Source: Pseudovibrio sp. JCM 19062
GTDB lineage: Bacteria; Pseudomonadota; Alphaproteobacteria; Rhizobiales; Stappiaceae
Assembly (NCBI GenBank): GCA_001310715.1
Contig: BAXV01000012.1
Coordinates: 1-64,000, forward strand
Reading direction: 5' to 3'
Length of the DNA: 64,000 nucleotides
Position numbers and translations under genes: made by a program. Positions 22,901 through 32,899 of the stretch are shown piece after piece; the stretch's first letter is position 1, and every line of letters begins with the position of its first letter. The notes beneath the pieces were generated by a model. It saw nothing but the letters and a program-made list of their open reading frames with translations, was not told where the DNA came from and ran no database searches.

Positions 22901-24014
22901 ATGAGCTTTCTTAAAATCAACAATGCGACCAAGTCTTACGGCTCAACCGAGGTGCTTCACAACATCGATATCGACGTTCAGGAAGGCGAATTCCTGGTTC
23001 TCGTCGGGCCGTCCGGTTGCGGAAAATCCACTCTGCTCAACATGATTGCTGGTCTGGAGGACATCACCTCCGGCACCATCTCCATCAAAGGGCAGGCCAT
23101 GAACGGGGTTCACCCGTCCAAGCGTAACATCGCCATGGTGTTCCAGTCCTACGCTTTGTACCCGAACATGACTGTTGGTCAGAACATTACCTTCGGTCTG
23201 GAAATGCACGGCATTGCCAAACCCGAGCGTGAAAAGGCGATGGCCCAAGTTGCCGAGATGCTGCAGATTAAACCGCTGCTGAACCGCAAGCCGGGTCAGC
23301 TTTCCGGTGGTCAGCGCCAGCGTGTCGCCATGGGTCGTGCGCTTGTGCGTGATCCGGACGTGTTCCTGTTTGATGAGCCTCTGTCTAACCTTGATGCGAA
23401 ACTGCGCGTTGATATGCGTACAGAGATCAAGAAGCTGCACCAGAAGCTTGGAACAACCATTGTTTACGTGACCCACGATCAGATCGAAGCAATGACGCTG
23501 TCAACGCGCATCGCGGTTATGAACGGTGGCTACGTACAGCAATTGGGAACGCCGAAAGAGATCTATGACAGCCCGGCAAATCTGTTTGTCGCCAGCTTCA
23601 TGGGTTCTCCAAGCATGAACCTTGTTCCGGCGAAAGTCGTTGCAAACGGAGATGGTATCTTCGCGCAGCTGCCAACAGGTCTGAGTGATAAGGTGAACCT
23701 CAAGTTCTCCAACCCGACTGAAGCCCTGAAGGGCTTTGATCAGAAGGAAATCGTTCTGGGCATTCGCCTGAGGCGATCACCGACCCTGATGGGCTGATCA
23801 GAAGGCCAACCACGTCGAACAGATTATGAACCGCGTTATCGTAACCGAGCCAGCAGGCTCTGATACCTACGTGATGTCATCTCTGGGTGGGAAAGATTGC
23901 AACGCACGTATGCGCGCCGATGCGCAGGTTGTTGCAGGGCAGGACGTACCATTCGCGATCAACATGGATAAGGCAATCCCGTTTGATCCATTCTCTGAAC
24001 TGCGCATCGCGTAA
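22901..24014 (+). CDS. Sugar ABC transporter ATP-binding protein, UgpC/MsmK type (frame break)
   Basis: The ATPase subunit has the Walker A loop GPSGCGKST at residues 36-44, the Q-loop in VFQSYALYPNMTV, the signature LSGGQRQRVAMGRALVRDP, Walker B in DVFLFDEPLSNLDAKLR and the switch histidine in YVTHDQIEAM. The C-terminal regulatory TOBE-like domain begins VLGIRPEAI and is reached only after a break near 23775; it ends INMDKAIPFDPFSELRIA. The repaired length is about 370 residues, normal for sugar importers of this class. Confidence 0.9.
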
Positions 24015-24037
24015 GTTTTTGAGAGCAAGCAAATTTG

Positions 24038-24068
24038 AAAAGCCGGAGTGGAAGCACTCCGGCTTTTT
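24038..24068 (+). terminator. Intrinsic terminator of the ABC operon
   Basis: AAAAGCCGGAGTG and CACTCCGGCTTTT form a perfect 13-base stem around a GAAG loop, followed by T residues. It lies 24 bases after the ATPase stop. Confidence 0.92.
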
Positions 24069-24763
24069 GGTTTTAGAGGCAGAAAAGACGCCGCCGATTG
24101 GCTTCGCCGCCTGAGAGAGGCAGCATTGCTGGATGAAAAAGGGGAGGCATTAGCAGGTGCACTCAAGACAATTCAGAGCCTCTGATTGCATTTGGATGCG
24201 ATTAGTGGTGCAGAAAAAATTTTTCCTCTGATTATAATTAATGTATGCGTTTGTGTGCCTTAGCGAAAAATGATGCCTGCACAAAGCGCACTTAATGCGC
24301 ATGCAAAAGACATATTGTCTCTATTTTCGATTGAGTGCTTTTGTTCAAGACAAACCTGCAGCTAAGCGTATTAATACTTACGGATAGAGCCGGTAGCGCA
24401 TTTGACTGGTTCTAGACTTGAGAAATACCTTTGTTAAACAGTATGTTGATTAATTATATTAGATAATTTGAATATTTAATTACCTAGATGTGCAAGGCAT
24501 CCTGATGGCAATCGATCCGCTTGTGCCGAAAATTCCCTTTTAATTTCATTGCTTAGACTGGCGCGGCAGATTGCTGCACCGTTGTTCAGTATTCGTCCCA
24601 TTCAACTGAAGTCGTAGATCGTATCGCTGCGTTATTATGGCGCGTACGATGTGTATTTAAACGTATAGTCTTAAAATTTTAAGAAAAGTATATCAGGTCC
24701 CGTCCTTGAGAGATTGGGAAATTCTCCTTGGACGCATGAGTGGCACATGGGGATATAAAAGAA
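24069..24763. other. A/T-rich intergenic region
   Basis: About 700 bases without a convincing gene. The first 120 bases contain an open plus-strand stretch ending GALKTIQSL at 24184-24186, but it has no ribosome site and starts inside the terminator. The rest is A/T-rich and must hold the promoter of the downstream permease, which I could not pinpoint. No tRNA or small RNA was recognised. Confidence 0.45.
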
Positions 24764-26041
24764 ATGTCTAGCATTAATGCGACTGAAGTTGACGTCGCCC
24801 CGAAAGAAGCAGTTAAATTCACAAAAGAAGACCTTACGTGGTCTTTGTCCATGTTCGGTACCGCAGTAGGTGCCGGTGTCCTGTTTCTTCCAATCCGCGC
24901 AGGCCTTGAAGCTTCTGGCCGCTGATCCTGATTGCAGCTCTCGTAGGTCCAATGACCTACTTCTCTCACCGCGCACTGGCTCGCTTTGTTCTCTCCTCCA
25001 AGAACGCAGGCTCAGACATTACAGACGTGGTTGAAGAGCACTTTGGTAAAGCAGCAGGCCTGCTGATTACGTTCTTCTACTTCTTCGCAATCTACCCAAT
25101 CGTTCTGATCTACGGTAACGCGATCACCAACACCATTGACAGCTTCATCGTCAACCAGCTGGCAATGCCTGCGGTTCCACGTTGGCTTCTCTCCGGTATT
25201 CTCGTTGCAATGATGATGGGCGTGATGATCCTCGGGCGCCGCCTGATGCTCGTCGCAACCGAGCTTCTGGTGTATCCGCTGGTGCTCATCCTCTTCGGCA
25301 TGTCCGTATACCTGATCCCATCCTGGTCGTTTGAAGCCATGAGCTTTAGCAGCATCCCGGAAACCGGCACTTTGCTCACAGTGGTGTACCTCACCATTCC
25401 AATGCTTATCTTCTCCTTCAACCACAGCCCTGCCGTCTCCTCCATGGCACTGGCTCAGCGCGAAGCACACGGCGATAACGCAGTTGCAAAGTCCGACATC
25501 ATCTTGAAGCGTGCATCTGTCATGCTCCTCGGCTTCGTTATGTTCTTCGTATTCAGCTGCGTTCTTGCACTGACGCCAGAACAGCTGATGGAAGCAAAAC
25601 AGCAGAACCTGCCAGTACTGTCTTACCTTGCAAACGTGTTTGACAGCCCACTGATCTCCGTGATGGGTCCACTGGTTGCGTTCCTTGCAATCTTCTCTTC
25701 CTTCTTCGGTCACTACCTTGGTGCAAAAGAAGGTCTTGCAGGTATTGCTAAGAAAGCTGCTCCAAAAGCTGTTGAAAGCTTGGGCGAAAAGAAGTTCAAC
25801 ACACTGCTTGTTGCATTCTTCTTCTTCTCCGTCTGGGGTGTTGCAATCATCAACCCGTCCGTCCTTGGCATGATTGAATCTCTGGGTGCTCCGTTCATCG
25901 CAGCAATCCTGTTCCTGATGCCAATGTACGCGATCAAAAAAAAGTCCCGAGCATGAAGAAGTATGACGGCGTGCTGTCCAACATCTTCATCACCATCATG
26001 GGCGTCATTGCGATCTCCGCGATCGTAAAAGGCCTCTTCTA
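24764..26041 (+). CDS. Serine/threonine-type amino acid permease, HAAAP family (frame breaks)
   Basis: An inner-membrane transporter of the hydroxy/aromatic amino acid permease family, about 425 residues with some eleven helices. [20 protein letters not shown] is the characteristic first helix, and [20 protein letters not shown] the central motif. The frame breaks near 24920 and in an A-run near 25945, after which [19 protein letters not shown] leads to the end. The L-serine ammonia-lyase gene follows, so serine import is the likely role (SdaC-like). Confidence 0.86.
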
Positions 26042-26063
26042 AGAAGGCTGACTAAAAGAATTG

Positions 26064-26090
26064 AACCGGTGTCTGCGGACACCGGTTTTT
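26064..26090 (+). terminator. Intrinsic terminator between permease and serine lyase genes
   Basis: AACCGGTGTC and GACACCGGTT form a perfect 10-base stem with a TGCG loop and a T-run. It sits only 22 bases before the sdaA start, so sdaA must be expressed by read-through or from a promoter within the permease gene. Confidence 0.85.
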
Positions 26091-26112
26091 CTCTCCCACT
26101 AAGGTTCTCGTT

Positions 26113-27483
26113 ATGTTCAGTGTTTTCGACATCTTTAAAATCGGTGTAGGTCCATCCAGCTCTCATACAGTCGGACCAATGAAAGCGGCAAAGCAGTTTA
26201 TTGATAGCCTGCGCGCTATGGACAAGCTGCGTGATGTGACACGTATTGCAGTTGACGTTTATGGCTCTCTGTCTTTGACAGGCAAAGGCCACCAAACAGA
26301 TATTGCAATCATTATGGGCCTTGGTGGCAACTCTCCTGAAACAGTCGATATCGACAGTATTCCTGAATTTATCCAGCGCGTAGAACAAACACAGCGCCTT
26401 CCAGTCGGCATGCACTGTCATGTGGTTGACTTTCCGAATGATGCAATCACATTCCACCGTCCGGCGCTGGAACTACACGAAAACGGTATGCGTATTCATG
26501 CCTTTGCAGGTGAAGAGAAGATCTTCTCAAAAACCTACTATTCCATCGGCGGTGGTTTCATCGTGGATGAAGAGAATTTCGGTAAGGCATCAGAAAACGA
26601 AGTGACTGTTCCTTACCCATACCAGTACGCCGCTGAACTTCTGAACCATTGCCGCCAAACTGGCATGAGCATTTCTGCGTTGGTTCTGGAAAATGAAAAA
26701 GCCTACCGCAGCGAAACAGAACTGCGCGACAATTTTGGCCGCGTCTGGAATGTGATGCGTGACGGCATTGAGCGCGGAAGCAACACAGAAGGCCTTCTGG
26801 CAGGCCCCCTCAAAGTACCACGCCGCGCAGCAGCCCTGCGCCGCCAGCTCACTGCAACAGAGCGCAGCAGTAACGATCCCATGGCAACCGTCGATTGGGT
26901 CAACATGTTCGCGCTCGCCGTATCAGAAGAAAACGCAGCCGGTGGCCGTGTTGTGACAGCCCCAACCAACGGCGCAGCAGGTATCATTCCTGCCGTTTTG
27001 GCGTACTACGACAAGTTTGTTGAACGCCTTGAGCCAGAGCATTACACAAAGTTCTTCCTCGCAGCAGGCGCCATTGGCGCGCTTTACAAGACCAACGCTT
27101 CCATCTCCGGCGCTGAAGTCGGTTGTCAGGGCGAAGTGGGCGTTGCCTGTTCCATGGCAGCTGCAGGTCTTGCCGAGCTGATGGGAGCAAGCCCCGCTCA
27201 GGTTTGCATCGCCGCTGAAATCGGTATGGAGCACAATCTGGGGCTCACATGTGATCCTGTTCTGGGTCAGGTTCAGGTGCCTTGCATCGAGCGCAATGCC
27301 ATTGCATCCGTCAAGGCGATCAACGCCACCCGTATGGCCATGCGCCGGAACTCCGATCCGTGTGTCTCTCTCGATAAGGTCATCGCGACTATGTATGAGA
27401 CTGGCAAGGACATGCTGTCAAAGTACCGCGAAACCTCACAGGGCGGGCTTGCACTAAAAGTGACACCCGTCGCTGCAGAATAA
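26113..27483 (+). CDS. sdaA: L-serine ammonia-lyase (iron-sulfur)
   Basis: This intact 456-residue single-chain L-serine dehydratase converts serine to pyruvate and ammonia. GVGPSSSHT at residues 11-19 is the N-terminal family motif. The three cysteines expected to hold the 4Fe-4S cluster are C338, C380 and C391; their spacing of 42 and 11 residues is the same as I recall for the Legionella enzyme. It follows the serine-type permease gene and would feed serine carbon, including that derived from glycine, into central metabolism. Confidence 0.95.
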   Translation: MFSVFDIFKIGVGPSSSHTVGPMKAAKQFIDSLRAMDKLRDVTRIAVDVYGSLSLTGKGHQTDIAIIMGLGGNSPETVDIDSIPEFIQRVEQTQRLPVGMHCHVVDFPNDAITFHRPALELHENGMRIHAFAGEEKIFSKTYYSIGGGFIVDEENFGKASENEVTVPYPYQYAAELLNHCRQTGMSISALVLENEKAYRSETELRDNFGRVWNVMRDGIERGSNTEGLLAGPLKVPRRAAALRRQLTATERSSNDPMATVDWVNMFALAVSEENAAGGRVVTAPTNGAAGIIPAVLAYYDKFVERLEPEHYTKFFLAAGAIGALYKTNASISGAEVGCQGEVGVACSMAAAGLAELMGASPAQVCIAAEIGMEHNLGLTCDPVLGQVQVPCIERNAIASVKAINATRMAMRRNSDPCVSLDKVIATMYETGKDMLSKYRETSQGGLALKVTPVAAE

Positions 27484-27508
27484 GAACGGACCACATTTCA
27501 AAGATTTG

Positions 27509-27540
27509 AAAGCTGGCCCTAGGGTCAGCTTTTGTGTTTT
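27509..27540 (+). terminator. Intrinsic terminator after sdaA
   Basis: AAAGCTGGCCC and GGGTCAGCTTT pair around TA with one G-T wobble, followed by TTTGTGTTTT. It lies 25 bases after the sdaA stop. Confidence 0.7.
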
Positions 27541-27635
27541 GTCTTGCTGAAATGCTTAAAACTGCAAGGGCTGACGGAACTGGCCACTAACGCATGTTTG
27601 GTACTCCAAAAGAGCAAAAAAAACTGGAGAACCCC

Positions 27636-28711
27636 ATGAAGTCCTTGTTACTGGGTGCAACGATCCTCGGGTTGGTCTTACCGGTAGCCTATGCTCAAGA
27701 CAAACCGGTCACGATTGTCAGCTACAACGTGCAAAACCTCTTCGACACCATCGATGATGCGAATAACCCACGCGACGATACTTATCTGTCCAATGCAGAG
27801 AAAGAAGCGCGCGGCAAGGAACATGAAGACGCCTGCGCAAGCTATAACGACAAGGGTTCCCATTACTATAAGCAATGCATTGAGCTGAACTGGGACGATG
27901 AACCTACGCTCAAAAGCTGATGACACTGGGTGCGGTCATTCGTTCTTTCCCAGAAACGCCGGATATTCTTGTCCTGCCGGAAACAGAAAACAAACAGGTT
28001 CTGGATGATCTGGTCAACAAAGCTTTGGGTGGCCTCGATTACAACACTGTCGTGCAGCTTGATACCTCCAATAATGAGGAGAACCGGGGCATCGACGTTG
28101 GTATTATTTCGCGCCTTCCTTTGAAGGATGAACCGGAGGCCATCACGATCTTCGGGGAAGGGGATCCCAACCCACATGGATGCAAAGCAACCCGTGATAT
28201 CGTGAAAGCCAGCTTCGAGCTGCCGGATGGTGAGACCATGTATGTGTTTGGCGTACACTTCCCGGCAGGCGGTGCTTATGAGTGCCGTAAGGATGCGATG
28301 GAAGTGTTGAACAGGGAGCGGGCAAAGCTTCCTGAGGATGCAAACGTGGTCGCTGCAGGTGACTTCAATTTCAATTGTACGGATATCCAGACTGGCGAGT
28401 TTCAGGCACTGGCAAGGGAAGGGAACTGGAGCTACCCACCGGAGATCGTTGGCTGTGCTGCTCCAGGCAGTGCCTTTTACTATCGTGACCAGAGTTGGTC
28501 ATTTCTCGATCTGATTATCGTCTCCAATTCCTTACGCCCCGATCAGCAGAGTGACAGCACATGGTTTGCAGACCTTGGAAGCTTCCATACTGTCGTAACC
28601 CACCCAAGCCAATATGCAGGGGACGCCCGAAACCGGGTACGCCCAAGACGTTTCGACCCCGATAACAATCAGGTGCAAGCGACCATTGGCCCGTCCTCAT
28701 GCGCTTTCTAA
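27636..28711 (+). CDS. Secreted endonuclease/exonuclease/phosphatase family protein (frame break)
   Basis: A protein of about 358 residues with a signal peptide (MKSLLLGATILGLVLPVAYAQ) and an EEP fold. VSYNVQNLFDT carries the first metal asparagine, VLPETENKQVL the glutamate, VVAAGDFNFNC the DxN pair and FHTVVTHPSQY lies where the last histidine is expected. The frame breaks near 27915. The start at 27636 follows CTGGAGAA and gives a proper signal sequence. It may be an exported nuclease or phosphodiesterase. Cysteine pairs suggest disulfides in the periplasm or outside the cell. Confidence 0.85.
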
Positions 28712-28747
28712 GACGCTTCTAAGCACGTTATTAAAGCAATCAATTCA

Positions 28748-28779
28748 AAAATCGGCCCGATCATTCTGGCCGGTTTTTC
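28748..28779 (+). terminator. Probable terminator after the EEP gene
   Basis: AAAATCGGCC and GGCCGGTTTTT pair around a 10-base loop, with one G-T wobble, followed by TCTG. It lies about 37 bases after the gene. Confidence 0.55.
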
Positions 28780-29108
28780 TGTGTGGAGTGGATGGGAGCT
28801 GTGACCGGACACATATCCCCAGCATCCGGCAGGGTGAGATGTAAAAAAATAACTTTGCGGAGCCCGCCCCATAAAACAGAACCTGCACGTCTGATACAGC
28901 CAACGCACATCTGCAAGAACACCAGAGAATCTCTGATATTTTTGTGAATTTGCACGTTAGGGAAGGACATCGTCGTATTTTCTTCCTCCTAAAACGAACT
29001 TCAAGAGATCCATGAAGCTAACAAAGCAAACGTTGCGCAAACGGTTGCGCGCGCCCAGTAACGCTGCTAGTCTAATTTAAATTGAGATAACTTGGAGGAA
29101 CTGCTGCA
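28780..29108. other. Intergenic region before the ribose locus
   Basis: About 330 bases with no recognisable gene. Its last 85 bases carry the palindromic sites described next and a strong ribosome site (TTGGAGGAA) before the small reading frame at 29109. Confidence 0.4.
29026..29050. promoter_or_regulatory. Overlapping LacI/RbsR-type operators
   Basis: GCAAACGTTGC at 29026-29036 is a perfect odd palindrome and GCGCAAACGGTTGCGC at 29035-29050 is nearly perfect. Both have the GCAAACG core typical of LacI-family (PurR/RbsR-like) operators. They stand 59 bases before the small reading frame at the head of the rbsR-rbsK locus, as expected for autoregulation by RbsR. Confidence 0.6.
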
Positions 29109-29210
29109 ATGAAGAAGGGCGTACTATTAAACGCTCCGGTCTCAGGCATTGTGCTCAAGTCCGTTGATCTGACGCTTCTCGTGTCGATACCGATACCCCA
29201 GTTGCGCTGA
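29109..29210 (+). pseudogene. Probable rbsD (D-ribose pyranase) remnant
   Basis: A 33-codon reading frame with a strong ribosome site starts MKKGVLLNAPVSGIV, which closely resembles the start of RbsD, an enzyme of about 130-140 residues that interconverts ribose forms. The rest (KSVDLTLLVSIPIPQLR) only loosely recalls the GHTDTLV..LPIP region. Only 87 bases remain before rbsR, so most of the gene is missing here rather than frameshifted. It could still be expressed as a short peptide. Confidence 0.5.
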
Positions 29211-29297
29211 AGCTTGTTACTAAGTAAGTGCACGCAATCTGAACGAAATCGGGTTTGGCGTTTGCGCCAGACCCAGCCCTTTAAAACCGGAGCGCAA

Positions 29298-30298
29298 ATG
29301 GTCAGTATCAAGGATGTTGCACAGGCTGCGGGGGTCTCCGCATCTACGGTGTCTCACGTAATCAACGAGACACGCCACGTTGCACCCCTGACCAGACAAA
29401 AAGTGGAGGAAGCCATCCAGACCCTTGGCTTCCAGCCAAGCATGATGGCCCGCGCGCTCAAGGTCAAACGCACCAACATCATCGGCATGTTGGTCTCAAG
29501 CAGCTCCAACCCTTTCTTTGCAGATGTCGTACGCGGCGTGGAAGAGGGCTGTTACCAAAACAATTTCAGTCTCATCCTGTGTAATTCAGGGCATCAGTCC
29601 GACAGGCAGCTGGCAAATCTCAATACTTTGCTTCAGCGCCGCATTGATGCCTCATGGTGATGACCACCAAGACAGATCCGGCGCTCTATCAGCAGCTCAG
29701 CAAGCTCGGCAACCTGCCAAAAGCCATTCTGGATTCTGCCCCGCACCCAAACGCCTGCACCTTGCAGGATGATTCTGTCCTCGGTGGCAGGCTGGCAACC
29801 GAACATCTGCTTCAGCGTGGCCTCACCAAAATCGGCTGCCTTATGGGGCCGGAAGATCATCCACGCTCCATCGAACGTTACAAAGGCTTCAAAACCGCAA
29901 TGGAAGCTGCAGGTCTGCCCATTGAAGAGAAGTGGCAGGCCGCTGGCCTTCTCACCGCCTCGGGTGGCTATGAAGGGATGAAGCAGATCTTGCAAGCGGA
30001 CAGCCTGCCCGAAGCCATATTTGCGTTCAATGACTTGATGGCAATGGGGCTTATCGCGCCATTCAGGAACACGGCCTGCGCATCCCCGAAGATATCTCGG
30101 TCATTGGTTATGATGATGTTGAGTATGCCTCGTACATGGCACCGACTCTCACAACCATCAAGCAGCCCAGCTTCGAGCTTGGACTGAGCGCTGCAGAAGC
30201 GTTGATCAATCATCTGGAAGAAAAAAACAAAAATGCCGCCAGTCATCAAACTGGTGCCAGAACTTATAGTCCGCAGCTCAGTTATCAATCAGGAATAA
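29298..30298 (+). CDS. rbsR: LacI-family ribose operon repressor (frame breaks)
   Basis: The helix-turn-helix MVSIKDVAQAAGVSASTVSHVINETRHV opens the protein (domain at residues 1-55) and ALKVKRTNIIGMLVSSSSNPFF leads into the sugar-binding domain. Frame breaks lie near 29650, 30050 and, in an A-run, near 30230. The C-terminal part reads RIPEDISVIGYDDVEYASYMAP and ends LVPELIVRSSVINQE. The repaired length is about 333 residues. It lies three bases before rbsK and behind RbsR-like operators, so it probably represses its own operon until ribose is present. Confidence 0.85.
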
Positions 30299-30301
30299 TT
30301 C

Positions 30302-31219
30302 ATGTCCATCGTCATTGTCGGCTCCATCAATGTTGATATCACAACCCGGTCAGACCGGTTGCCAAAGCCGGGCGAAACGCTGCATGGGCACAGCTACGCC
30401 ATCAATCTGGGTGGCAAAGGCTGCAATCAGCCGTCGCAGTCTCAAAGCTGGGCGGTGACGCGCAATTGGTTGGTCGCATCGGCAAGGACGGGTTCGGCGA
30501 TATCGCAGCTCAGCATCTGGCAGAAATGGGCGTCTCCACAAAGCACGTGCACACGGATGCAGACCATGGCACCGGCATTGCAGTCATCGGCGTGGACGCC
30601 AACTCAGAAAACAGCATCACCGTTATCGGTGGCGCAAACCTTGCTGTTGACGAGAGTGATCTGGAACGCTCTGCTGATGTGCTGGCACATGCGCAGGTTT
30701 TGCTTTTGCAGCTGGAGATTCCGGTCGAGACCTGCTTGAGCGCTGCGAAAAAAAGTACGGGCGAGCGGCGGCAAAGTGATCTCCGATCCGGCTCCGGCAC
30801 CCGTCGAAGGTCTGCCGGAAGGCTTCCTGCAAAACGTCGATGTGGTTACGCCCAACGAGACCGAAACCGAAATTCTCACCGGCTTCCGGCCAACCAATGC
30901 ACAAGAGGCGGCCCATGCAGCCAATCTGCTGCTTGAAAAGGGCGTTACCGCAGCAGTTGTAAAACTGGGTGCACGGGGTGTCTACTTTAAGAATGGGGAG
31001 AGTGAAGGGTTCGTGGAGCCGTTCAAGGTGAACGCGATTGACACGGTCGCGGCAGGAGATTGTTTCAATGGCGGTCTGGCCTACGCACTGGCCGCTGGCA
31101 AGTCTCTGGCAGAAGCGGTTCGCTTTGCAGCGGCGTGTGGGGCATTATCCACCACCAAACACGGAGCAGCCACATCCGCGCCAACTCTGGCAGAAGTTGA
31201 AGCTTTGATGGGTAAATAA
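30302..31219 (+). CDS. rbsK: Ribokinase (frame breaks)
   Basis: A PfkB-family kinase of about 305 residues that phosphorylates D-ribose at the 5 position. The N-terminal IVIVGSINVDITTRSDRLPK and GHSYAINLGGKGCNQAVA match signature 1. DTVAAGDCFNGGLAYAL is signature 2, with the catalytic aspartate in AAGD. VVTPNETETEILTG is the usual hinge to the ATP site. The frame breaks near 30425 and in an A-run near 30755. Confidence 0.9.
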
Positions 31220-31238
31220 GGCTTATCGGAGAAATGAA

Positions 31239-31270
31239 GTTGGGGCTGGCAGCCTTTATACAACCCCAAC
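31239..31270. terminator. Possible terminator between rbsK and queF
   Basis: GTTGGGG and CCCCAAC can pair over a loop of about 18 bases, with an A-run beyond the right arm. It lies between convergent genes. The loop is long, so this is tentative. Confidence 0.4.
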
Positions 31271-31284
31271 CAAAAAAAACGGAA

Positions 31285-31752
31285 CTACCCGCGACCGCGA
31301 TAGGTCGGCACACCCTGTTCAGGGATCCAGACGCCTTTGGGCTCTTCACCGGTCTGGTAGAACACGTCAATCGGAATACCACCGCGCGGATACCAGTAAC
31401 CGCCAATGCGCAGCCAGATCGGGTTCAGTGTTTCCACCAGACGTTTCCCGATGGAAACAGTGCAGTCCTCGTGGAACGCACCGTGGTTGCGGAACGATGT
31501 CAGAAACAGCTTCAAGGACTTGCTCTCAACAAGCCATTCATCCGGCACATAATCCAGCACCAGATGAGCAAAATCCGGCTGGTTGGTGATCGGGCACAGG
31601 GATGTAAACTCAGGTGCTGTAAAGCGGATCGCGTAAGGCGTGCCCTGCTGCGGGTTTGGAACCCGTTCCAGAACAGCTTCTTCTGGGCTTTGCGGCTGCA
31701 CCGTATCACCGCCCAGCATGGTCAGGTTTTTATATATATCTTCGTTGCTCAT
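31285..31752 (-). CDS. queF: 7-cyano-7-deazaguanine (preQ0) reductase
   Basis: This intact 155-residue short-form QueF reduces the preQ0 nitrile to preQ1 with NADPH. The catalytic cysteine C53 is in [13 protein letters not shown] with D60, and ESKSLK at residues 76-81 is the family motif. NHGAFHEDC follows as expected. The start at 31752 has GGAGAGAAG before it, and longer upstream reading is out of keeping with the family. It is the last gene of queC-queD-queE-queF. Confidence 0.95.
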   Translation of the reverse strand: MSNEDIYKNLTMLGGDTVQPQSPEEAVLERVPNPQQGTPYAIRFTAPEFTSLCPITNQPDFAHLVLDYVPDEWLVESKSLKLFLTSFRNHGAFHEDCTVSIGKRLVETLNPIWLRIGGYWYPRGGIPIDVFYQTGEEPKGVWIPEQGVPTYRGRG

Positions 31753-31823
31753 TCTTCTCTCCAATTCTTCGTTCTTAGCATTCGTACAGCCCGAAAACCG
31801 GAAGCAAATCTTCGTAAATAGAG

Positions 31824-32564
31824 TTAGACGCCGCGCTTGTTGCCCCACAGCAGCACATGCAACTGAGGCAAGATGCGGGGTCTGAACCAATGATCAGAAA
31901 CAGTCTTTTCCACCAACCAGTGCATGCGATCCATGATACCGTCCATGTCGATCTGCGCATCAGCATCATCAGGTGGAGGAGGGGTATGGTTTCCCGGTTG
32001 TAGATAAAGCGGAAGATCAGGATAGCGCCCGCTCACCTCTTTGGCCCAGTCGTAGTCCACATCATCAAACACAACAATTTTCATGACGCTGGTGACCGGG
32101 GTCGAAGCGGCCTTCAGACAGGCATCGAACTTGTCCCAGTCTACGGTCTCGCCAGAAGAAGGTGGCTTAGGGCTCAATACCAGCGTGTCCAGCTGCGCAA
32201 ACCAGTCCCGTGCAATCGAGCCCTGGGTCTCAATGGCAAATCGGTAGCCCTTGGCTTTCCCAAGCGCAATCACTTGGGAAAAGTCCTGAATGGCAGGGTT
32301 GCCGCCGGAAAGGGAGACGGTGATCGGCTGACCGGAGGAAAGCTCCTCGATCTTGTGCCACACATCCGCACTGTCCATCTGCGCCCAGGTATGGCGGTAA
32401 GCACTATCCACCGCATACAGCGTGTCACACCAGCTGCAACGATAATCGCATCCGCCAGTGCGTACAAAAACGGTTGGTTCGCCCATCAAGGCACCTTCGC
32501 CTTGAATGGTCGGCCCGAAGATCTCGCTGATACTGAGTTTGCTCAAGGTCGGTATTCCGCCCAT
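31824..32564 (-). CDS. queE: 7-carboxy-7-deazaguanine synthase, radical SAM
   Basis: This intact protein of 246 residues converts carboxytetrahydropterin to 7-carboxy-7-deazaguanine. The 4Fe-4S cysteines C39, C43 and C46 lie in [12 protein letters not shown], a CxxxCxxC pattern. [20 protein letters not shown] at the N-terminus is typical of QueE. Its start overlaps the end of queD by 22 bases. The 71-base gap to queF holds nothing recognisable. Confidence 0.95.
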   Translation of the reverse strand: MGGIPTLSKLSISEIFGPTIQGEGALMGEPTVFVRTGGCDYRCSWCDTLYAVDSAYRHTWAQMDSADVWHKIEELSSGQPITVSLSGGNPAIQDFSQVIALGKAKGYRFAIETQGSIARDWFAQLDTLVLSPKPPSSGETVDWDKFDACLKAASTPVTSVMKIVVFDDVDYDWAKEVSGRYPDLPLYLQPGNHTPPPPDDADAQIDMDGIMDRMHWLVEKTVSDHWFRPRILPQLHVLLWGNKRGV

Positions 32565-32899
32565 GTTCTGGCTGTTTCACTTACCCGCACAGCAGAAGTT
32601 TCAGCCCAATGTCCCTTACAGAACTCATAGATGGTCTTGGCCAGAAACTCTGAAGTCACCTGATCATGACCGAACACTGTGTTCAGATGACGGTGATCCA
32701 GTTCATCATCGATATACCGTTTAAGCGGCGTCAACTCGGTGTAGTCGACCACGAAGCCGTATTTGTTGAGCTCTTCACTGGCAAGCTCCACCACCACAGC
32801 GTAGTTGTGCCCGTGCAGGCGTGCACATTGATGCCCTTCCGGCATCTGGCAGAGTTGGTGGGAGGCCGAGAAGCTAAATTCTTTTGTGATTTTGTACAT
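32543..32899 (-). CDS. queD: 6-carboxytetrahydropterin synthase
   Basis: This intact 118-residue tunnelling-fold enzyme makes carboxytetrahydropterin from dihydroneopterin triphosphate. Zinc histidines are H14 in SASHQL and H29/H31 in LHGHNY, and the catalytic cysteine is C25 in the CxxxHGH motif. DHRHLN follows at the expected distance. It overlaps both neighbours: TAATG with queC and 22 bases with queE. Confidence 0.95.
   Translation of the reverse strand: MYKITKEFSFSASHQLCQMPEGHQCARLHGHNYAVVVELASEELNKYGFVVDYTELTPLKRYIDDELDHRHLNTVFGHDQVTSEFLAKTIYEFCKGHWAETSAVRVSETARTWAEYRP

Noticed and set aside
24048..24186. Open plus-strand stretch after the ABC operon ending GALKTIQSL
   Set aside because: It begins within a strong terminator hairpin, lacks a ribosome site and matches no family I know.
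24400..24620. A tRNA or small RNA gene in the long A/T-rich gap
   Set aside because: No T-loop or anticodon arm pattern and no terminator-like hairpin could be found on either strand.
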